From Aneurinibacillus tyrosinisolvens (GTDB lineage: Bacteria; Bacillota; Bacilli; Aneurinibacillales; Aneurinibacillaceae), in assembly GCF_001015055.1 (NCBI RefSeq), contig NZ_BBWZ01000004.1:124001-188000 (forward strand): a DNA stretch of 64,000 bases, in the 5' to 3' direction. Position numbers and translations under genes: made by a program. The notes under the pieces are model-generated. The model saw only the letters and a program-made list of their open reading frames with translations, made no database searches and was not told the DNA's origin. This document shows positions 1 to 9,649 of this stretch, in pieces (within the stretch, counting starts at the first letter, position 1; each line of letters starts with the position of its first letter).

Positions 1-630
1 GTAGAAGCGCTTGCTGGTGATCCGGCCTGGGCAACCCTGGAGGGACAAAAAAATATCACGCAATTTATTACGTGGGTTAAAAATTACAACCAATCCGTAA
101 GCCCGCCGTATCGTTTTTCAGGTATTCATCTGGACATTGAACCTTATTTACTGCCGGATTGGAACACGAATCGGGAGAAAGTGGTGAAAGAATGGGTGTT
201 GAATATGGATACGGTTTCCCGGGTAACAAAAGAAAGCCTGCCAGGCTTGACCAGGACAGTTGATTTGCCTTTTTGGGTTAATTCTTTGAAAGTCCCTGCT
301 TCAAATGAAAATGTAAGTATCTGGATGATGAAAAAATTTGACCGCATTTCCATTATGGCTTACCGGGATGCGGGAGTTGGATCCAATAGCATCTATGAAC
401 TGTCTGCTCCTATCATCCAGGAAGCCGGTCAATTAAATAAAAGCGTAATTATTGATGTTGAAATGAATCCGGTTCAGGAGAGCGGCGATACAACGTTTAA
501 CAAGAAAGGGACACATAAAATGAAGCAGGAGTTAAAAAAAGTGGAGAATGAATTGTATTTTTCTTCAGGATTCCTTGGATTTGCTGTTCATGATTATTCC
601 GCGTGGAAACGTTCCTATGAAGGTGAATAA
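1..630 (+). CDS. Secreted GH18-like TIM-barrel protein, 5' end outside window
   Basis: The frame is open from the first base, so the N-terminus (and any signal peptide) lies outside the window; 209 residues are visible. The segment GIHLDIEPYL resembles the acidic strand-4 motif of GH18-type barrels, and SIMAYRD resembles their strand-6 MxY motif. The protein is a clear paralogue of the gene at 6457-7425: both share GIHLD(I/V)EPYL, a following W-NTNRE segment, MAYRD and an AVH-Y-SW ending. It lies just upstream of, and in the same direction as, the polysaccharide operon at 747-6412. The substrate is unknown, and GH18 membership is inferred from motifs only. No clear terminator follows it. Confidence 0.75.
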   Translation, partial: VEALAGDPAWATLEGQKNITQFITWVKNYNQSVSPPYRFSGIHLDIEPYLLPDWNTNREKVVKEWVLNMDTVSRVTKESLPGLTRTVDLPFWVNSLKVPASNENVSIWMMKKFDRISIMAYRDAGVGSNSIYELSAPIIQEAGQLNKSVIIDVEMNPVQESGDTTFNKKGTHKMKQELKKVENELYFSSGFLGFAVHDYSAWKRSYEGE

Positions 631-746
631 GAACAAACTTTACAATGCGGTTAAAAATGGTTCATAAATGATAATAAAATGATCAAATTATATTTGTATA
701 GTAGAGAAGGCAGGCGAGGACAGGTATTAAGAAGGAGGTGTTCCAT

Positions 747-1925
747 ATGGACGAGAGGGTCTTGGAAAATCTTATTTATTCCACATACATCTTGTTTACC
801 CTCATTGTCATTGTTTTAGTCGTTCTTTTTAGTTTAAGAAGCAGGGCGATCTGGCAGGAACGCCAAACGAGGTATTATCTGCAGAAATATCAAAGCTATT
901 TTGACTATGTTAAAGTACACCTCCATGACAGGGCACCGCTCCAAAAACCGAATGGTCCGCTGACGAAGAGAGAGCTTGGGGTTATTCAAAAAAAGCTGTT
1001 TGACTGGATGGGGAAAATCGTTGGTGCTGAACGCGATAAACTAACAAATCTATGCCGCGAACTTGGTCTGGTGGAGCTCAATATGCAAAGGCTGCGCAGC
1101 GAAATTCACGGAACCAGGCTGGACGCAGTCCACAACCTGGGTGTTATCCAGGCGAAAGAAGCGGTGCCGGCACTTCTGCAGCTGCTTGAGGAGGAAAAGT
1201 ATGGTCCACCCGCTTTTGTCATTGCCAGAGCCATTGCCAAATGCGTGCAAAATGAAGAAGAGCTCGACAAGATGGTCCGTATTTTGGTGAAACACCGTAA
1301 ACAGTCACATTCGCATCTGCTCGTAGTTGATGTGCTTGCCCAATCTCGAATCGACTGCACCTCTATGCTTTACCGTTATTTGACAGAGAGGGACGAGAAG
1401 TTTGTGAGAATTGCCATGACTGCACTCCATAATCAATTCATTCCTGGCGTACACGATCTTTTATGGTCTTTCGTTTGGTCAAACGACCCGGAACTGAGAA
1501 TATTGGCCGTTCAAGCCATTGTCCGTCAGGGAACAAAAATGAAACGGGAGCAGATGAGAGAGCTTATGCAGCATGAGGATGCAACCGTTCGCGCCGAAGC
1601 CGCCGATGCGTTTGGCCATCTCGGAATGGTATCTGTTATTTCTCTTTTAAAGGAAGGGATGAAAGATTTCGACTGGCGTGTAAGGTACAACAGCGCCAAA
1701 AGCTTAATTCGGCTTGGTGATGCCGGCTTTCGGGCTTTATGCGAGGTGGCGGTATACGAGGAGGAGACTCTTCAGGCGTCCCTGGCAGCCGATATGATTG
1801 AGGAAGAACTGTCTAAAGGATCGTTTTACTCCAAAGACCTGGAGCAAACCATTCGCCACAATAACCGGCTTCGTATTTACCGGCAGTTTTTTATGCAGGC
1901 GGGCAGTGCCCGGTTAAGTTCTTAG
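747..1925 (+). CDS. HEAT-repeat protein with N-terminal membrane anchor
   Basis: The product has 392 residues. One N-terminal transmembrane segment (about residues 5-28, LIYSTYILFTLIVIVLVVLF) is followed by a cytosolic, alpha-helical region with HEAT-like repeats (for example LDAVHNLGVIQAKEAVPALL and VRAEAADAFGHLGMVSVISL). I chose the ATG at 747 because the GAAGGAGG ribosome site ends about eight bases before it; the in-frame GTG at 738 overlaps that site. The gene is 14 bp upstream of the GT2 synthase and is almost certainly cotranscribed with it. HEAT repeats usually mediate protein-protein contact, so a scaffold or regulatory subunit of the synthase is a reasonable inference, but no function is proven. 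A contiguous order of HEAT protein, GT2, receiver and hydrolase suggests a single machine. Confidence 0.8.
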   Translation: MDERVLENLIYSTYILFTLIVIVLVVLFSLRSRAIWQERQTRYYLQKYQSYFDYVKVHLHDRAPLQKPNGPLTKRELGVIQKKLFDWMGKIVGAERDKLTNLCRELGLVELNMQRLRSEIHGTRLDAVHNLGVIQAKEAVPALLQLLEEEKYGPPAFVIARAIAKCVQNEEELDKMVRILVKHRKQSHSHLLVVDVLAQSRIDCTSMLYRYLTERDEKFVRIAMTALHNQFIPGVHDLLWSFVWSNDPELRILAVQAIVRQGTKMKREQMRELMQHEDATVRAEAADAFGHLGMVSVISLLKEGMKDFDWRVRYNSAKSLIRLGDAGFRALCEVAVYEEETLQASLAADMIEEELSKGSFYSKDLEQTIRHNNRLRIYRQFFMQAGSARLSS

Positions 1926-1939
1926 AAAGGAGGGGGATC

Positions 1940-3349
1940 GTGAAAGGTTTACTTCTGGGCTACGCTCTCTTTGCTTTTTTTTCTGTTATCGTCGTGTACC
2001 TGTTTTATTTGGTTATTATGCTCGTTTCGTATAAACGGATTATTCGTATTATTAAAGGATCGAAATACTCCAAATACGACGAGTTGTCGGGCTCCGAGTA
2101 CGTTCCGCCCGTCTCCATCCTGGTTCCTTCCTATAATGAGGAACTGACCATTATTGAGAGCGTGCGGTCTCTTTTGAATCTCAACTATCCCAGGTATGAA
2201 GTTATCGTCATTAACGATGGATCGAGGGATGATACACTCAAGCTGTTAATTGACGAATTCAACCTGATACCCAAGACCACATACTCGGTTGGACAAGCAC
2301 TTGAAGCGATGCCGCTCAGGGGAGTGTATCACAATCCCCGCTATCCTAAGCTTTATGTTGTGGATAAGGAAAACGGCGGGAAGGCAGATGCTCTGAACGC
2401 AGGTGTTAACGTGTCCCACTATCCGCTCGTCGCAACGATTGATGCGGATTCATTACTGGAAAAAGACGCCTTAATCCGGCTCGCCAGCGTATACATGGAA
2501 AATCCTGAGGAAACCGTTGCGATCGGGGGCAATGTACGTGTGGCGAATGGATGTGATATTGAAAACGGGATCGTGACGAAAGTGCGCCTCCCCGATAAAT
2601 TATTGCCGATGTTCCAGAACATTGAATACTTGAAGTCCTTCCTTGCAGGAAGGATCGGTTGGAGTGCCATTAACGGGCTCCTCATTGTATCGGGCGCATT
2701 CGGCCTTTTCCGGAAAGATTACTTAGTCAAGGTTGACGGCTACCGGGACGGCTTTCCTGGCGAGGATATGAACATTATTATTAAGCTGCACAAACATATG
2801 ATGGATAACGATCTTCCATACCGGATTGCGTACTGTCCGGACGCGGTATGCTGGACACAGGCACCGGAATCGCTGCGTATTCTAAAGAGCCAGCGTAAAC
2901 GGTGGGCACGTGGCAACATTAAAAATATTTTTAAATACAGCAGTATGATGTTCGTTCCTAAGTACAGAGCGGTGGGGCTTCTATCGATGCCGTATACGCT
3001 GATTTTTGAAACACTCGGGCCTTATTTAAAGGTGACCGGTTATCTGGCGCTTATCGGACTGATTTTAGAAAATATGGCTAATTACAAGGTGATGCTATTT
3101 ATTCTGGGGATAAGCTTGCTTGTCGAGATTTTATTCAGCTGCGGTGCCTTGCTCATTGAGGAAATCGCGTTTAGGCGGTACCCGCAATTTAAGGATCTTG
3201 TGAAAATGATGTTTTATTGCATTCTAATGACACTTGGTTATAACCAGATTAATGTGTTCTGGACCATTCTCGGCCATATTGACTTTATACGTAAAGACGA
3301 TTCGTGGGGAACCATGGTCCGAACAAGCTGGAAAAAGGAAGCCGCTTGA
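1940..3349 (+). CDS. Processive GT2 glycosyltransferase, membrane polysaccharide synthase
   Basis: The 469-residue product begins with GTG behind AAAGGAGGGGG. It has an N-terminal membrane helix (about 5-28), a cytosolic GT-A domain, and several C-terminal membrane helices. Visible family 2 landmarks are VPSYNEE and VINDGSRDDT (nucleotide binding), ATIDADS (DxD type), GEDMN, and QRKRWARG (the QxxRW signature of processive synthases such as cellulose, poly-GlcNAc or hyaluronan synthases). It therefore probably polymerises and extrudes a polysaccharide from a UDP-sugar. The sugar cannot be told from the sequence; PgaC/IcaA-like enzymes are the closest-looking group. Downstream lie the receiver-like protein and an exported glycoside hydrolase, which fits a synthase-dependent exopolysaccharide locus. 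There is no deacetylase or PilZ gene beside it. Confidence 0.88.
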   Translation: MKGLLLGYALFAFFSVIVVYLFYLVIMLVSYKRIIRIIKGSKYSKYDELSGSEYVPPVSILVPSYNEELTIIESVRSLLNLNYPRYEVIVINDGSRDDTLKLLIDEFNLIPKTTYSVGQALEAMPLRGVYHNPRYPKLYVVDKENGGKADALNAGVNVSHYPLVATIDADSLLEKDALIRLASVYMENPEETVAIGGNVRVANGCDIENGIVTKVRLPDKLLPMFQNIEYLKSFLAGRIGWSAINGLLIVSGAFGLFRKDYLVKVDGYRDGFPGEDMNIIIKLHKHMMDNDLPYRIAYCPDAVCWTQAPESLRILKSQRKRWARGNIKNIFKYSSMMFVPKYRAVGLLSMPYTLIFETLGPYLKVTGYLALIGLILENMANYKVMLFILGISLLVEILFSCGALLIEEIAFRRYPQFKDLVKMMFYCILMTLGYNQINVFWTILGHIDFIRKDDSWGTMVRTSWKKEAA

Positions 3350-3383
3350 TACAAGATACAATAATCAATAGGAGTGATAAGAG

Positions 3384-4178
3384 ATGTCGACACGAGTGCT
3401 GGAAACGGTGAGGGAAACAGACCTTATTATGAATGGGATTAATCAGGCATTGGTAGAATTGGACCGGAAGACTTGCGGTGTAATTCTTGGGAAATATGTG
3501 TTAGATACAAGCCAGCGAGAGCGGTTGAAAGAAGTAGTGGCAGGCCACGAACCCGATATGGCTGTGAACTTATTATACAAAAATGCTGTGCTGGCCATTT
3601 TGCTGCCAGACAAAGATCTGAGCTACACGCATTTTCTTTCTTTATCCGTACAGCAGTTTCTGCAGGAAGAGAACCTGCCCGGCGGGAACATCCTCATAGC
3701 GGACTTCAACCGCTTGTCAAATGAAACAGATGTACAGCAAATGCTTCATACGCTGCAGGAAGAAGCAGACTATGAAAACACGATTCTAATGTATAACCCG
3801 TCAGAAGCAAAAAAAGAAAAATCTACGATCCTCATTATCGATGATGACGAAGCGGTTGGAGAACTGCTTGATTCCAGATTGATGATGAAAGGCTATGAAG
3901 TATATAAAGCGAATAGCGGCCTAGAAGGGATGCGCCTGTTTGATGCCGTATCACCGGATTTGGTCATCACAGAATTGTCACTGCCCGTTTACGACGGATA
4001 TGAGGTCATTCGCACGATCCGCAATAAAGCATATGAGGACTGCGACATTATGGTGCTATCAAACAACCGTTTAGAACGGGACATTAGCACATGCTTTGAG
4101 ATGGGTGTATCCGATTATATAACGAAGCCGTATTCCCCGGTGGAAGTCGAGGCACGAATTCGCCGTATTCTGGAGTAG
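3384..4178 (+). CDS. Receiver-like protein with Glu at the phospho-acceptor site
   Basis: The product has 264 residues. The first ~145 form a domain I do not recognise; residues ~148-264 form a CheY-like receiver (ILIIDDDEAVGELL start, ITKPYSPVEV end). The acidic cluster (D153-D155) and the conserved Lys (about K248, in TKP) are present, but the expected phospho-Asp is Glu (about E197, in DLVITELSLP aligned with the usual LxDxxLP). Asp-to-Glu at this site often mimics phosphorylation, so the receiver may be locked on or act only as a binding module. There is no DNA-binding output domain, so action through protein contact with the neighbouring synthase or HEAT protein is the likely mode. The gene ends 5 bp before the next one, in the same operon. 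Confidence 0.8.
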   Translation: MSTRVLETVRETDLIMNGINQALVELDRKTCGVILGKYVLDTSQRERLKEVVAGHEPDMAVNLLYKNAVLAILLPDKDLSYTHFLSLSVQQFLQEENLPGGNILIADFNRLSNETDVQQMLHTLQEEADYENTILMYNPSEAKKEKSTILIIDDDEAVGELLDSRLMMKGYEVYKANSGLEGMRLFDAVSPDLVITELSLPVYDGYEVIRTIRNKAYEDCDIMVLSNNRLERDISTCFEMGVSDYITKPYSPVEVEARIRRILE

Positions 4179-4183
4179 GTGCT

Positions 4184-6412
4184 TTGAAAAATATGAAGAG
4201 AAACATAAGGTTACGTATGAGTATCGGGCTTGTGGCCGTTCTGGTGGCCAGTTATTTTAGCTGGCACCAGTTTCAAACTGCCGGGGCGGAAACGACATCT
4301 GTGGAGAACGTAAAACTAGCTAATGGAATGAACGTGAAATTTCGGACAGAGGGCGAAAAAATCGAAATTTATAAGGATAAGAAATGGCAGCCTTTCTTTT
4401 CCAAAGGAGTGAACGTCGGAGCAACCTACCCTGGCCATGATCCTGGTGAATTGGCGACCGATCAAAAAACGCTTTTGCGCTGGTTTGCTCAGATTCAAAA
4501 TATGGGGGCAAACGTCATCCGGGTATACACGATCCATAACCCGATTTTTTATAAAACTCTGGTTGAGTACAACCAGGCACATAAGGATAACCCCCTTTAT
4601 TTTATTCAGGGGGTGTGGTCGCCCGAGGAACAGATGTTAAAAGATTATGACGCGCTTAGTGGTTCTTCGCTGAAAGCTTTCAAGAAAGAAATCATTTACG
4701 CCGTGGGAGCTGTCTACGGGGACATCGATATTCCAGCAGAGAGCGGGAAAGCGAGCGGCAAATACAGGGCAAACGCCGGTCCTTATTTGCTAGGCTGGAG
4801 TGTCGGGACGGAGTGGGATCCTGAATTGGTTGATAACACGGATCAGGTACATAAAGGAACACCGCCGTTCCAGGGCGATTATTTTAAAGCGAAAGAAAAT
4901 GCGACACCGTTTGAAAGCATGCTGGCGGAAATGCTCAACACACTTGCGACGTTTGAAAGCAAGGAAGGCTGGCAACATCCATATACCTTTACCAACTGGG
5001 TAACAACGGATCCATTGAAACATCCGGGAGAAGTTGAACGCAATGAGGATTTGGTAAGTGTGGACGCTGCACATATCCAGCCAGCAAACTGGCAGGCCGG
5101 GTATTTTGCTTCTTTCCATGCTTATCCGTACTACCCGGATTTCTTCCGGTTTGATCAGACGCTCACGAACGTTAAAAATGATAAGGGTGAAGTGGACACC
5201 TACAAAGCGTATCTTCGCCAGTTGAAGAAGCACTTTAAGGGGATGCCCGTTATGATTACCGAGTTTGGCGTTCCTTCCTCGCTTGGAGTGGGGCACCTGA
5301 CCGGCCTGGACAGGAATCAGGGCGGCAACACGGAGGAAGAACAGGGAAATATTAACGCGGACCTGCTCCACGAAATTGTTCAGGAGAACTATGCCGGGGC
5401 GATTCTATTCGAGTGGCAGGACGAATGGTTTAAGCGAACGTGGAACACAATGGATTATGAAATGCCGGCCGATCGGCGGAAGTACTGGCTGAACGTTTTA
5501 ACGAATGAGCAGTTATTCGGAATTGACGGATATTTCTCGAGCAAGGATGGCCCGCTGAAAATCGATGGAAATATGAATGACTGGAAACAAATAGAGGATA
5601 AAAAAGAATGGAACCCCGGTGTGCCTGGCTGGAAGAAAATGCAGGTGGCGCACGATGAAGCTTACCTTTACATTGCCGGTGAACTGGACCACAATTTCGA
5701 TTCGGACAAAGAAATGCTGTATGTTGGAATGGATACGGTTAAAGGTGGAAACCGGCATGCCAGGGAGATGGGGAACCGGAAGCTAAGTGAAGGAATAGAG
5801 ACACTCATTTCAATTGGCAAACAGAGCCAGGTAAGCATGGCGTCGAATTACAATTTTCACACCCGGCTGTGGGGTGAAATGAAAGGGAATTTCCCTGTAA
5901 ATCCGATGGAGATGAAGGATGATTCCGGCGTCTTTACACCGTGGAAATTAATTATTGATAAGAAGAGCAAGCCGCCGCAGGAAGTAAGAGATCGTCCGTA
6001 TAAGGATATACAAATGGGTGAATTGCGACGCGGAACGACGGATCCGGCGGATCCAAACTACAATTCTCTTGCTATGTGGCAGGCCAAAGGGAACGTAGTT
6101 GAGATGCGAATTCCCTGGATGCTGCTCGGTTTTTCGGACCCAAGCTCCTTAAATGTTATCAATTATGCTAACGACGGCAAGAAATTGCAAACGGAGAACG
6201 TTGATGGCATTCATTTGGTTCCGTGGATGGTTGACGGACAAACAAACCAGGTTAAAGGTCTTGGAGATGGTAAAGCTGCCGCGGATGTTTCGAAAATGCC
6301 TATGTACACATGGGAGCCGTGGGACGAAGCCCATTTTCAGGAAAGATTGAAGAAAAGCTACGCGATTATGCAGAAAGCTTTCCGGGAGATACCTGAAACT
6401 ACGAACCAATAA
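4184..6412 (+). CDS. Exported clan-A glycoside hydrolase with C-terminal CBM9-like domain
   Basis: The 742-residue product begins with TTG, with GGAG about eight bases upstream inside the end of the previous gene. A hydrophobic segment at residues ~12-25 is a signal peptide or anchor. A TIM-barrel region (about 60-430) follows; GWSVGTEWD (E about 210) and VMITEFGVPSS (E about 360) are placed like the acid/base and nucleophile of clan GH-A enzymes. From about residue 455, KIDGNMNDW starts a beta-rich domain resembling the CBM9/DOMON type. The role is probably trimming or processing of the polymer made by the upstream GT2 synthase, comparable to hydrolases in other synthase-dependent exopolysaccharide loci. 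The exact family and the substrate are not evident. It is the last gene of the operon, and a terminator follows at 6421. Confidence 0.8.
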   Translation: MKNMKRNIRLRMSIGLVAVLVASYFSWHQFQTAGAETTSVENVKLANGMNVKFRTEGEKIEIYKDKKWQPFFSKGVNVGATYPGHDPGELATDQKTLLRWFAQIQNMGANVIRVYTIHNPIFYKTLVEYNQAHKDNPLYFIQGVWSPEEQMLKDYDALSGSSLKAFKKEIIYAVGAVYGDIDIPAESGKASGKYRANAGPYLLGWSVGTEWDPELVDNTDQVHKGTPPFQGDYFKAKENATPFESMLAEMLNTLATFESKEGWQHPYTFTNWVTTDPLKHPGEVERNEDLVSVDAAHIQPANWQAGYFASFHAYPYYPDFFRFDQTLTNVKNDKGEVDTYKAYLRQLKKHFKGMPVMITEFGVPSSLGVGHLTGLDRNQGGNTEEEQGNINADLLHEIVQENYAGAILFEWQDEWFKRTWNTMDYEMPADRRKYWLNVLTNEQLFGIDGYFSSKDGPLKIDGNMNDWKQIEDKKEWNPGVPGWKKMQVAHDEAYLYIAGELDHNFDSDKEMLYVGMDTVKGGNRHAREMGNRKLSEGIETLISIGKQSQVSMASNYNFHTRLWGEMKGNFPVNPMEMKDDSGVFTPWKLIIDKKSKPPQEVRDRPYKDIQMGELRRGTTDPADPNYNSLAMWQAKGNVVEMRIPWMLLGFSDPSSLNVINYANDGKKLQTENVDGIHLVPWMVDGQTNQVKGLGDGKAAADVSKMPMYTWEPWDEAHFQERLKKSYAIMQKAFREIPETTNQ

Positions 6413-6420
6413 AAACAAAA

Positions 6421-6455
6421 AGAGGGTTCCTGTCTTATCAGGAACCCTCTTTATT
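6421..6455. terminator. Bidirectional intrinsic terminator
   Basis: The 12-bp arms at 6421-6432 and 6439-6450 are perfectly complementary, with A-rich and T-rich flanks on the two sides. It sits between the converging polysaccharide operon and the minus-strand gene ending at 6457, and can serve both. Confidence 0.9.
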
Positions 6456-6456
6456 A

Positions 6457-7425
6457 TTATGGTTTCATGTTTCTCCAGCTATCATAATAATGTACCGCAG
6501 TCCCTCCAAAGCCTGTTTTAGACGCAAAGCTGGATGATACTTTCGCCAGCTCACTTCTCATATAAGCTTCCCCTTCTTCATAAAACGTGATATACGGCGT
6601 CTCCAATATGTTCATTGTTTCGACTGCTATGACTGCCTTTTTCCCGTATTTTCCAGCGTAATCCACTTCTGTAGCAGACAGCGTAACAATGCCATTATCA
6701 CCATCTGCCTGATCTCGGTACGCCATGACGGATACACCATCGACATTCTTGATAATCCACTCCGCTAAATTTCCGCTCAAATAAACGCTGTTCGTATAGG
6801 TGACGGTGTCATACCAAAAAGGAATATCACATTCCAAAGTAAGCTGGTTGGAAGCTGCAGAGGCCTTAAAGATCATCATCATATCCTGGAATCTTTTTAT
6901 TAGGGCTTCTCTATTCGTATTCCATTCATCTGATAAATAGGGTTCTACATCCAAATGAATGCCTTTGAATGTCCCGGAACCAGGATATTGTGTTTTAAAT
7001 TTCCCCACCCAATCTATAAACTTCTGGTATTCGCCTTCATTACCGGCAGCAGCCCAGGCTGGGCTGCCATTCAATGCGTATACATCAATGTTTTTTTGAT
7101 TTGCTTTTATTATGAAATCGTGATAGGAAGCAGAACTAATCGTATAGGAGATTTGAAGATAAAGTTTATTTACCCCTTTGCTTTCCAAAAACGTTAAAGC
7201 TTCGTTCGGGTGTGTTTCAATTATCGAAGCATCCCATATCCAGGTCGCCATTGTCTTTGTTTCAGTCGCCATTGTTTTATTTACCACAGGTGTTGTCATG
7301 TTTACCCCGGGCAATATTTTTTTTGTGACAAATGTTCCCTTGTATCCCCCTGCTGCGTGGATTACGTTTGGACCGAGTAAAGAAAAAACAAACAAAGAAA
7401 AAATAACAAAAAACTTCTTGAACAT
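6457..7425 (-). CDS. Secreted GH18-like TIM-barrel protein
   Basis: The product has 322 residues. It has a clear signal peptide (MFKKFFVIFSLFVFSLLG, cleavage likely after HAA near residue 25). The mature part has the features of a small TIM barrel: LYLQISY, GIHLDVEPYLSDEW (E about 161, comparable with the GH18 catalytic acid), a DIPFWYDT segment and VSVMAYRD. It is a paralogue of the partial gene at the left edge (1-630), so the polysaccharide operon is bracketed by two copies, here in opposite orientation. The function is inferred as a carbohydrate-active or cell-wall enzyme; substrate unknown. The start is the ATG followed directly by the signal peptide. Confidence 0.8.
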   Translation of the reverse strand: MFKKFFVIFSLFVFSLLGPNVIHAAGGYKGTFVTKKILPGVNMTTPVVNKTMATETKTMATWIWDASIIETHPNEALTFLESKGVNKLYLQISYTISSASYHDFIIKANQKNIDVYALNGSPAWAAAGNEGEYQKFIDWVGKFKTQYPGSGTFKGIHLDVEPYLSDEWNTNREALIKRFQDMMMIFKASAASNQLTLECDIPFWYDTVTYTNSVYLSGNLAEWIIKNVDGVSVMAYRDQADGDNGIVTLSATEVDYAGKYGKKAVIAVETMNILETPYITFYEEGEAYMRSELAKVSSSFASKTGFGGTAVHYYDSWRNMKP

Positions 7426-7741
7426 CTCATTACCTCCGGTGACTGTATAAATTATCCTGATTCTAAAGGAGTTTTTTATTGGTAAATCGAATCACTTACT
7501 TTATACTTGTAGTCATTTATTCTTTCATTTTTTTATATCGGAGGATATATTTGTATCTTTTATACTTTTTTAAAAAAATTACTTTTTTGTATCTTGAACC
7601 TGCCAAGGACAAATCATATTTCAAGGAAAAGCCACAATACTTGAGAAGTGGAGTAGAAACAAATTTTCAAATATTCTAAATAGAAGCAGGGAAAAAGAAC
7701 TCTTTTGCGAATATTTATTAGGACTAAAGGAGGGGAGAATT
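7426..7741. other. AT-rich divergent intergenic region
   Basis: This 316-bp stretch separates the minus-strand GH18-like gene from the chemoreceptor gene. It is AT-rich, and the short open frame at 7479-7679 has no ribosome site and a biased composition, so I do not call it. An AAAGGAGG site at 7726-7733 serves the chemoreceptor start. I saw no convincing sigma-D promoter or RNA element. Confidence 0.6.
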
Positions 7742-9460
7742 TTGACAATGAGTAGTGTAAAAAGCAAGTTAATATCCATCATTTTAGTATCCATCATGTT
7801 TCCTACATTGATTTTAGGCCTACTTAGTTACTCATCAACAAGGAATGCTCTTATAGAATCTGGAATGACTGATCTTTGGAACATTACCAATAACAGCTAC
7901 AATTCAGCCGTTGCTTTGAACGACCAGGTAAAAAAAGGGAAAATAACGAAAGAAGAGGCCCAATCAGAGATGCAGCTCCTGCTAGTTGGACCGAGGAATT
8001 CAGACGGAACACGTGATCTATCGAAAAGTACAGTTAAAGTAGGAACAACCGGTTATATTTTTGCTCAAAATTCAAATGGTGTGCTTACGATGCACCCTAA
8101 ATCGGAAGGCAAAAGTATCTGGGACACCCAGGGCGGTGTAGGTAAGTTGATCGCAGAAAAAAAGAACGGAATCGTTCACTATGCATGGAAAAATCCGGGA
8201 GAGGACCACGCCCGTGATAAAATTGTTGTCTTAAAGTATTTTGAACCATGGGATTGGATTATTGCTGTCGGTTCTTATGACGAGGAATTTTACAGCGCGG
8301 CTAACGATATCAAAATCCATATGTATATTACACTGGCTATCGAATTTATTGTAGGCTTCATTCTTGCCTGGTTCATGGGTAACCGCCTGACCAACCCGCT
8401 GGTTTCAATTGGAACCCTTATGGAACAGTTGGGACAGGGTAACTTGAAGAACCGATTGGAATTTACGAAGCGGCGGGATGAATACGGGACGCTGGCACAT
8501 CACTTCAACCAGGCACTTGATAACTTATCGGATCTAATACGCAAAGTGAACGATACGTCTGTTCAGGTTGCTGCCTCGTCTGAAGAATTAACTGCAAGCG
8601 CCGAACAAAGTGTCAAAGCTACTGAACTGATTGCGACATCCATCGAACAAGTGGCCAGTGGCACAGAGACTCAAACCGAAAACACTGAACAGAGTGCCAG
8701 AGCTATGGAAGAGATGTCTAAAGGAATTCAACGTATTGCCGAAAATTGTTTTGTAGTGTCAGAAGCCTCTAATGGAACAGCGGAGCTGGCGGAGACAGGC
8801 GGACAATCGATACAAAAGGTAGTGCGTCAAATGAATTCAATCCAGAAATCTGTTAATGATTCCGATGCGACAATCAACCAGTTATTTGATCACTCCCAAG
8901 AAATTGAAAAGATTTTGGGCGTAATCACCGGGATTGCTGATCAGACTAATTTATTAGCGTTGAACGCGGCAATTGAAGCAGCCCGGGCAGGAGAGTATGG
9001 ACGCGGATTTGCCGTTGTGGCTGATGAAGTAAGGAAGCTGGCTGAACAATCTTCAGTTTCTGCCGGCCAAATTACGAACATCATAACAAAAATACAGAGT
9101 GATACGAAGATTTCAGTGGATGTAATGGATCAAGTAAAGAAAGAAGTTGGATCAGGGATTGATGTGGCTTATGAAACTGAACGTAACTTTACGGAGATTT
9201 TACACTCGATGAAACGTGTTGCTGATCAAATTCAAGACATGTCTGCCATAGCTCAGCAAATGTCAGCCGGTACCGAGCAGGTTTCAGCTTCTATCTCTCA
9301 CATTGCCCAGGTTTCTAGAGGAACATCTGCAAGCAGTCAAAACGCTGCAGTTTTTGCGGAGAAACAGTTGGCTCCAATGGAGGAAATCACATCTTCCGCT
9401 GCGGCCCTTTCCAAAATGGCGGAAGAACTGAGTAATCTTCTTGGAAAGTTTAAAGTGTAA
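7742..9460 (+). CDS. Methyl-accepting chemotaxis protein with extracellular Cache domain
   Basis: The 572-residue product begins with TTG at 7742, eight bases after AAAGGAGG; an ATG two codons later is an alternative. Domain order: membrane helix 1 (about 10-30), an extracellular single-Cache-like domain (about 35-190, with [19 protein letters not shown]), membrane helix 2 (about 195-215), HAMP (about 215-270), and a long coiled-coil signalling domain. The hairpin tip carries the conserved [20 protein letters not shown] and [20 protein letters not shown] segments, which contact CheA and CheW. It senses an unidentified small ligand, often a carboxylate or amino acid for this Cache type. It is monocistronic, with a terminator at 9497. 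Confidence 0.95.
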   Translation: MTMSSVKSKLISIILVSIMFPTLILGLLSYSSTRNALIESGMTDLWNITNNSYNSAVALNDQVKKGKITKEEAQSEMQLLLVGPRNSDGTRDLSKSTVKVGTTGYIFAQNSNGVLTMHPKSEGKSIWDTQGGVGKLIAEKKNGIVHYAWKNPGEDHARDKIVVLKYFEPWDWIIAVGSYDEEFYSAANDIKIHMYITLAIEFIVGFILAWFMGNRLTNPLVSIGTLMEQLGQGNLKNRLEFTKRRDEYGTLAHHFNQALDNLSDLIRKVNDTSVQVAASSEELTASAEQSVKATELIATSIEQVASGTETQTENTEQSARAMEEMSKGIQRIAENCFVVSEASNGTAELAETGGQSIQKVVRQMNSIQKSVNDSDATINQLFDHSQEIEKILGVITGIADQTNLLALNAAIEAARAGEYGRGFAVVADEVRKLAEQSSVSAGQITNIITKIQSDTKISVDVMDQVKKEVGSGIDVAYETERNFTEILHSMKRVADQIQDMSAIAQQMSAGTEQVSASISHIAQVSRGTSASSQNAAVFAEKQLAPMEEITSSAAALSKMAEELSNLLGKFKV

Positions 9461-9496
9461 CCCTATACGTAAGAAGCATATATTCTTTTCCTTTGT

Positions 9497-9527
9497 ATAG
9501 AAGTGGTTGGTCACACTTCTATTTTTA
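9497..9527 (+). terminator. Intrinsic terminator after the chemoreceptor gene
   Basis: Arms at 9497-9505 and 9514-9522 are perfect complements (ATAGAAGTG / CACTTCTAT), followed by a T-run. Confidence 0.8.
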
Positions 9528-9649
9528 CACAGGATGAGGGTATATGCCTTTTTTATGGTAAAGTACAAATTTATGTTATTCTTATATGAAAAATATCTGC
9601 TCATTGAAGAGGTAAGTACCCGATTTGGTGTTTTTAATGTGTTAGATAC

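Noticed and set aside
4790-5371. 193-codon minus-strand frame
   Set aside because: Lies wholly antisense to the glycoside hydrolase gene; no ribosome site or protein signature.
7479-7679. 66-codon hydrophobic frame upstream of the chemoreceptor
   Set aside because: Very AT-rich, no ribosome site; membrane-like look is a composition effect.
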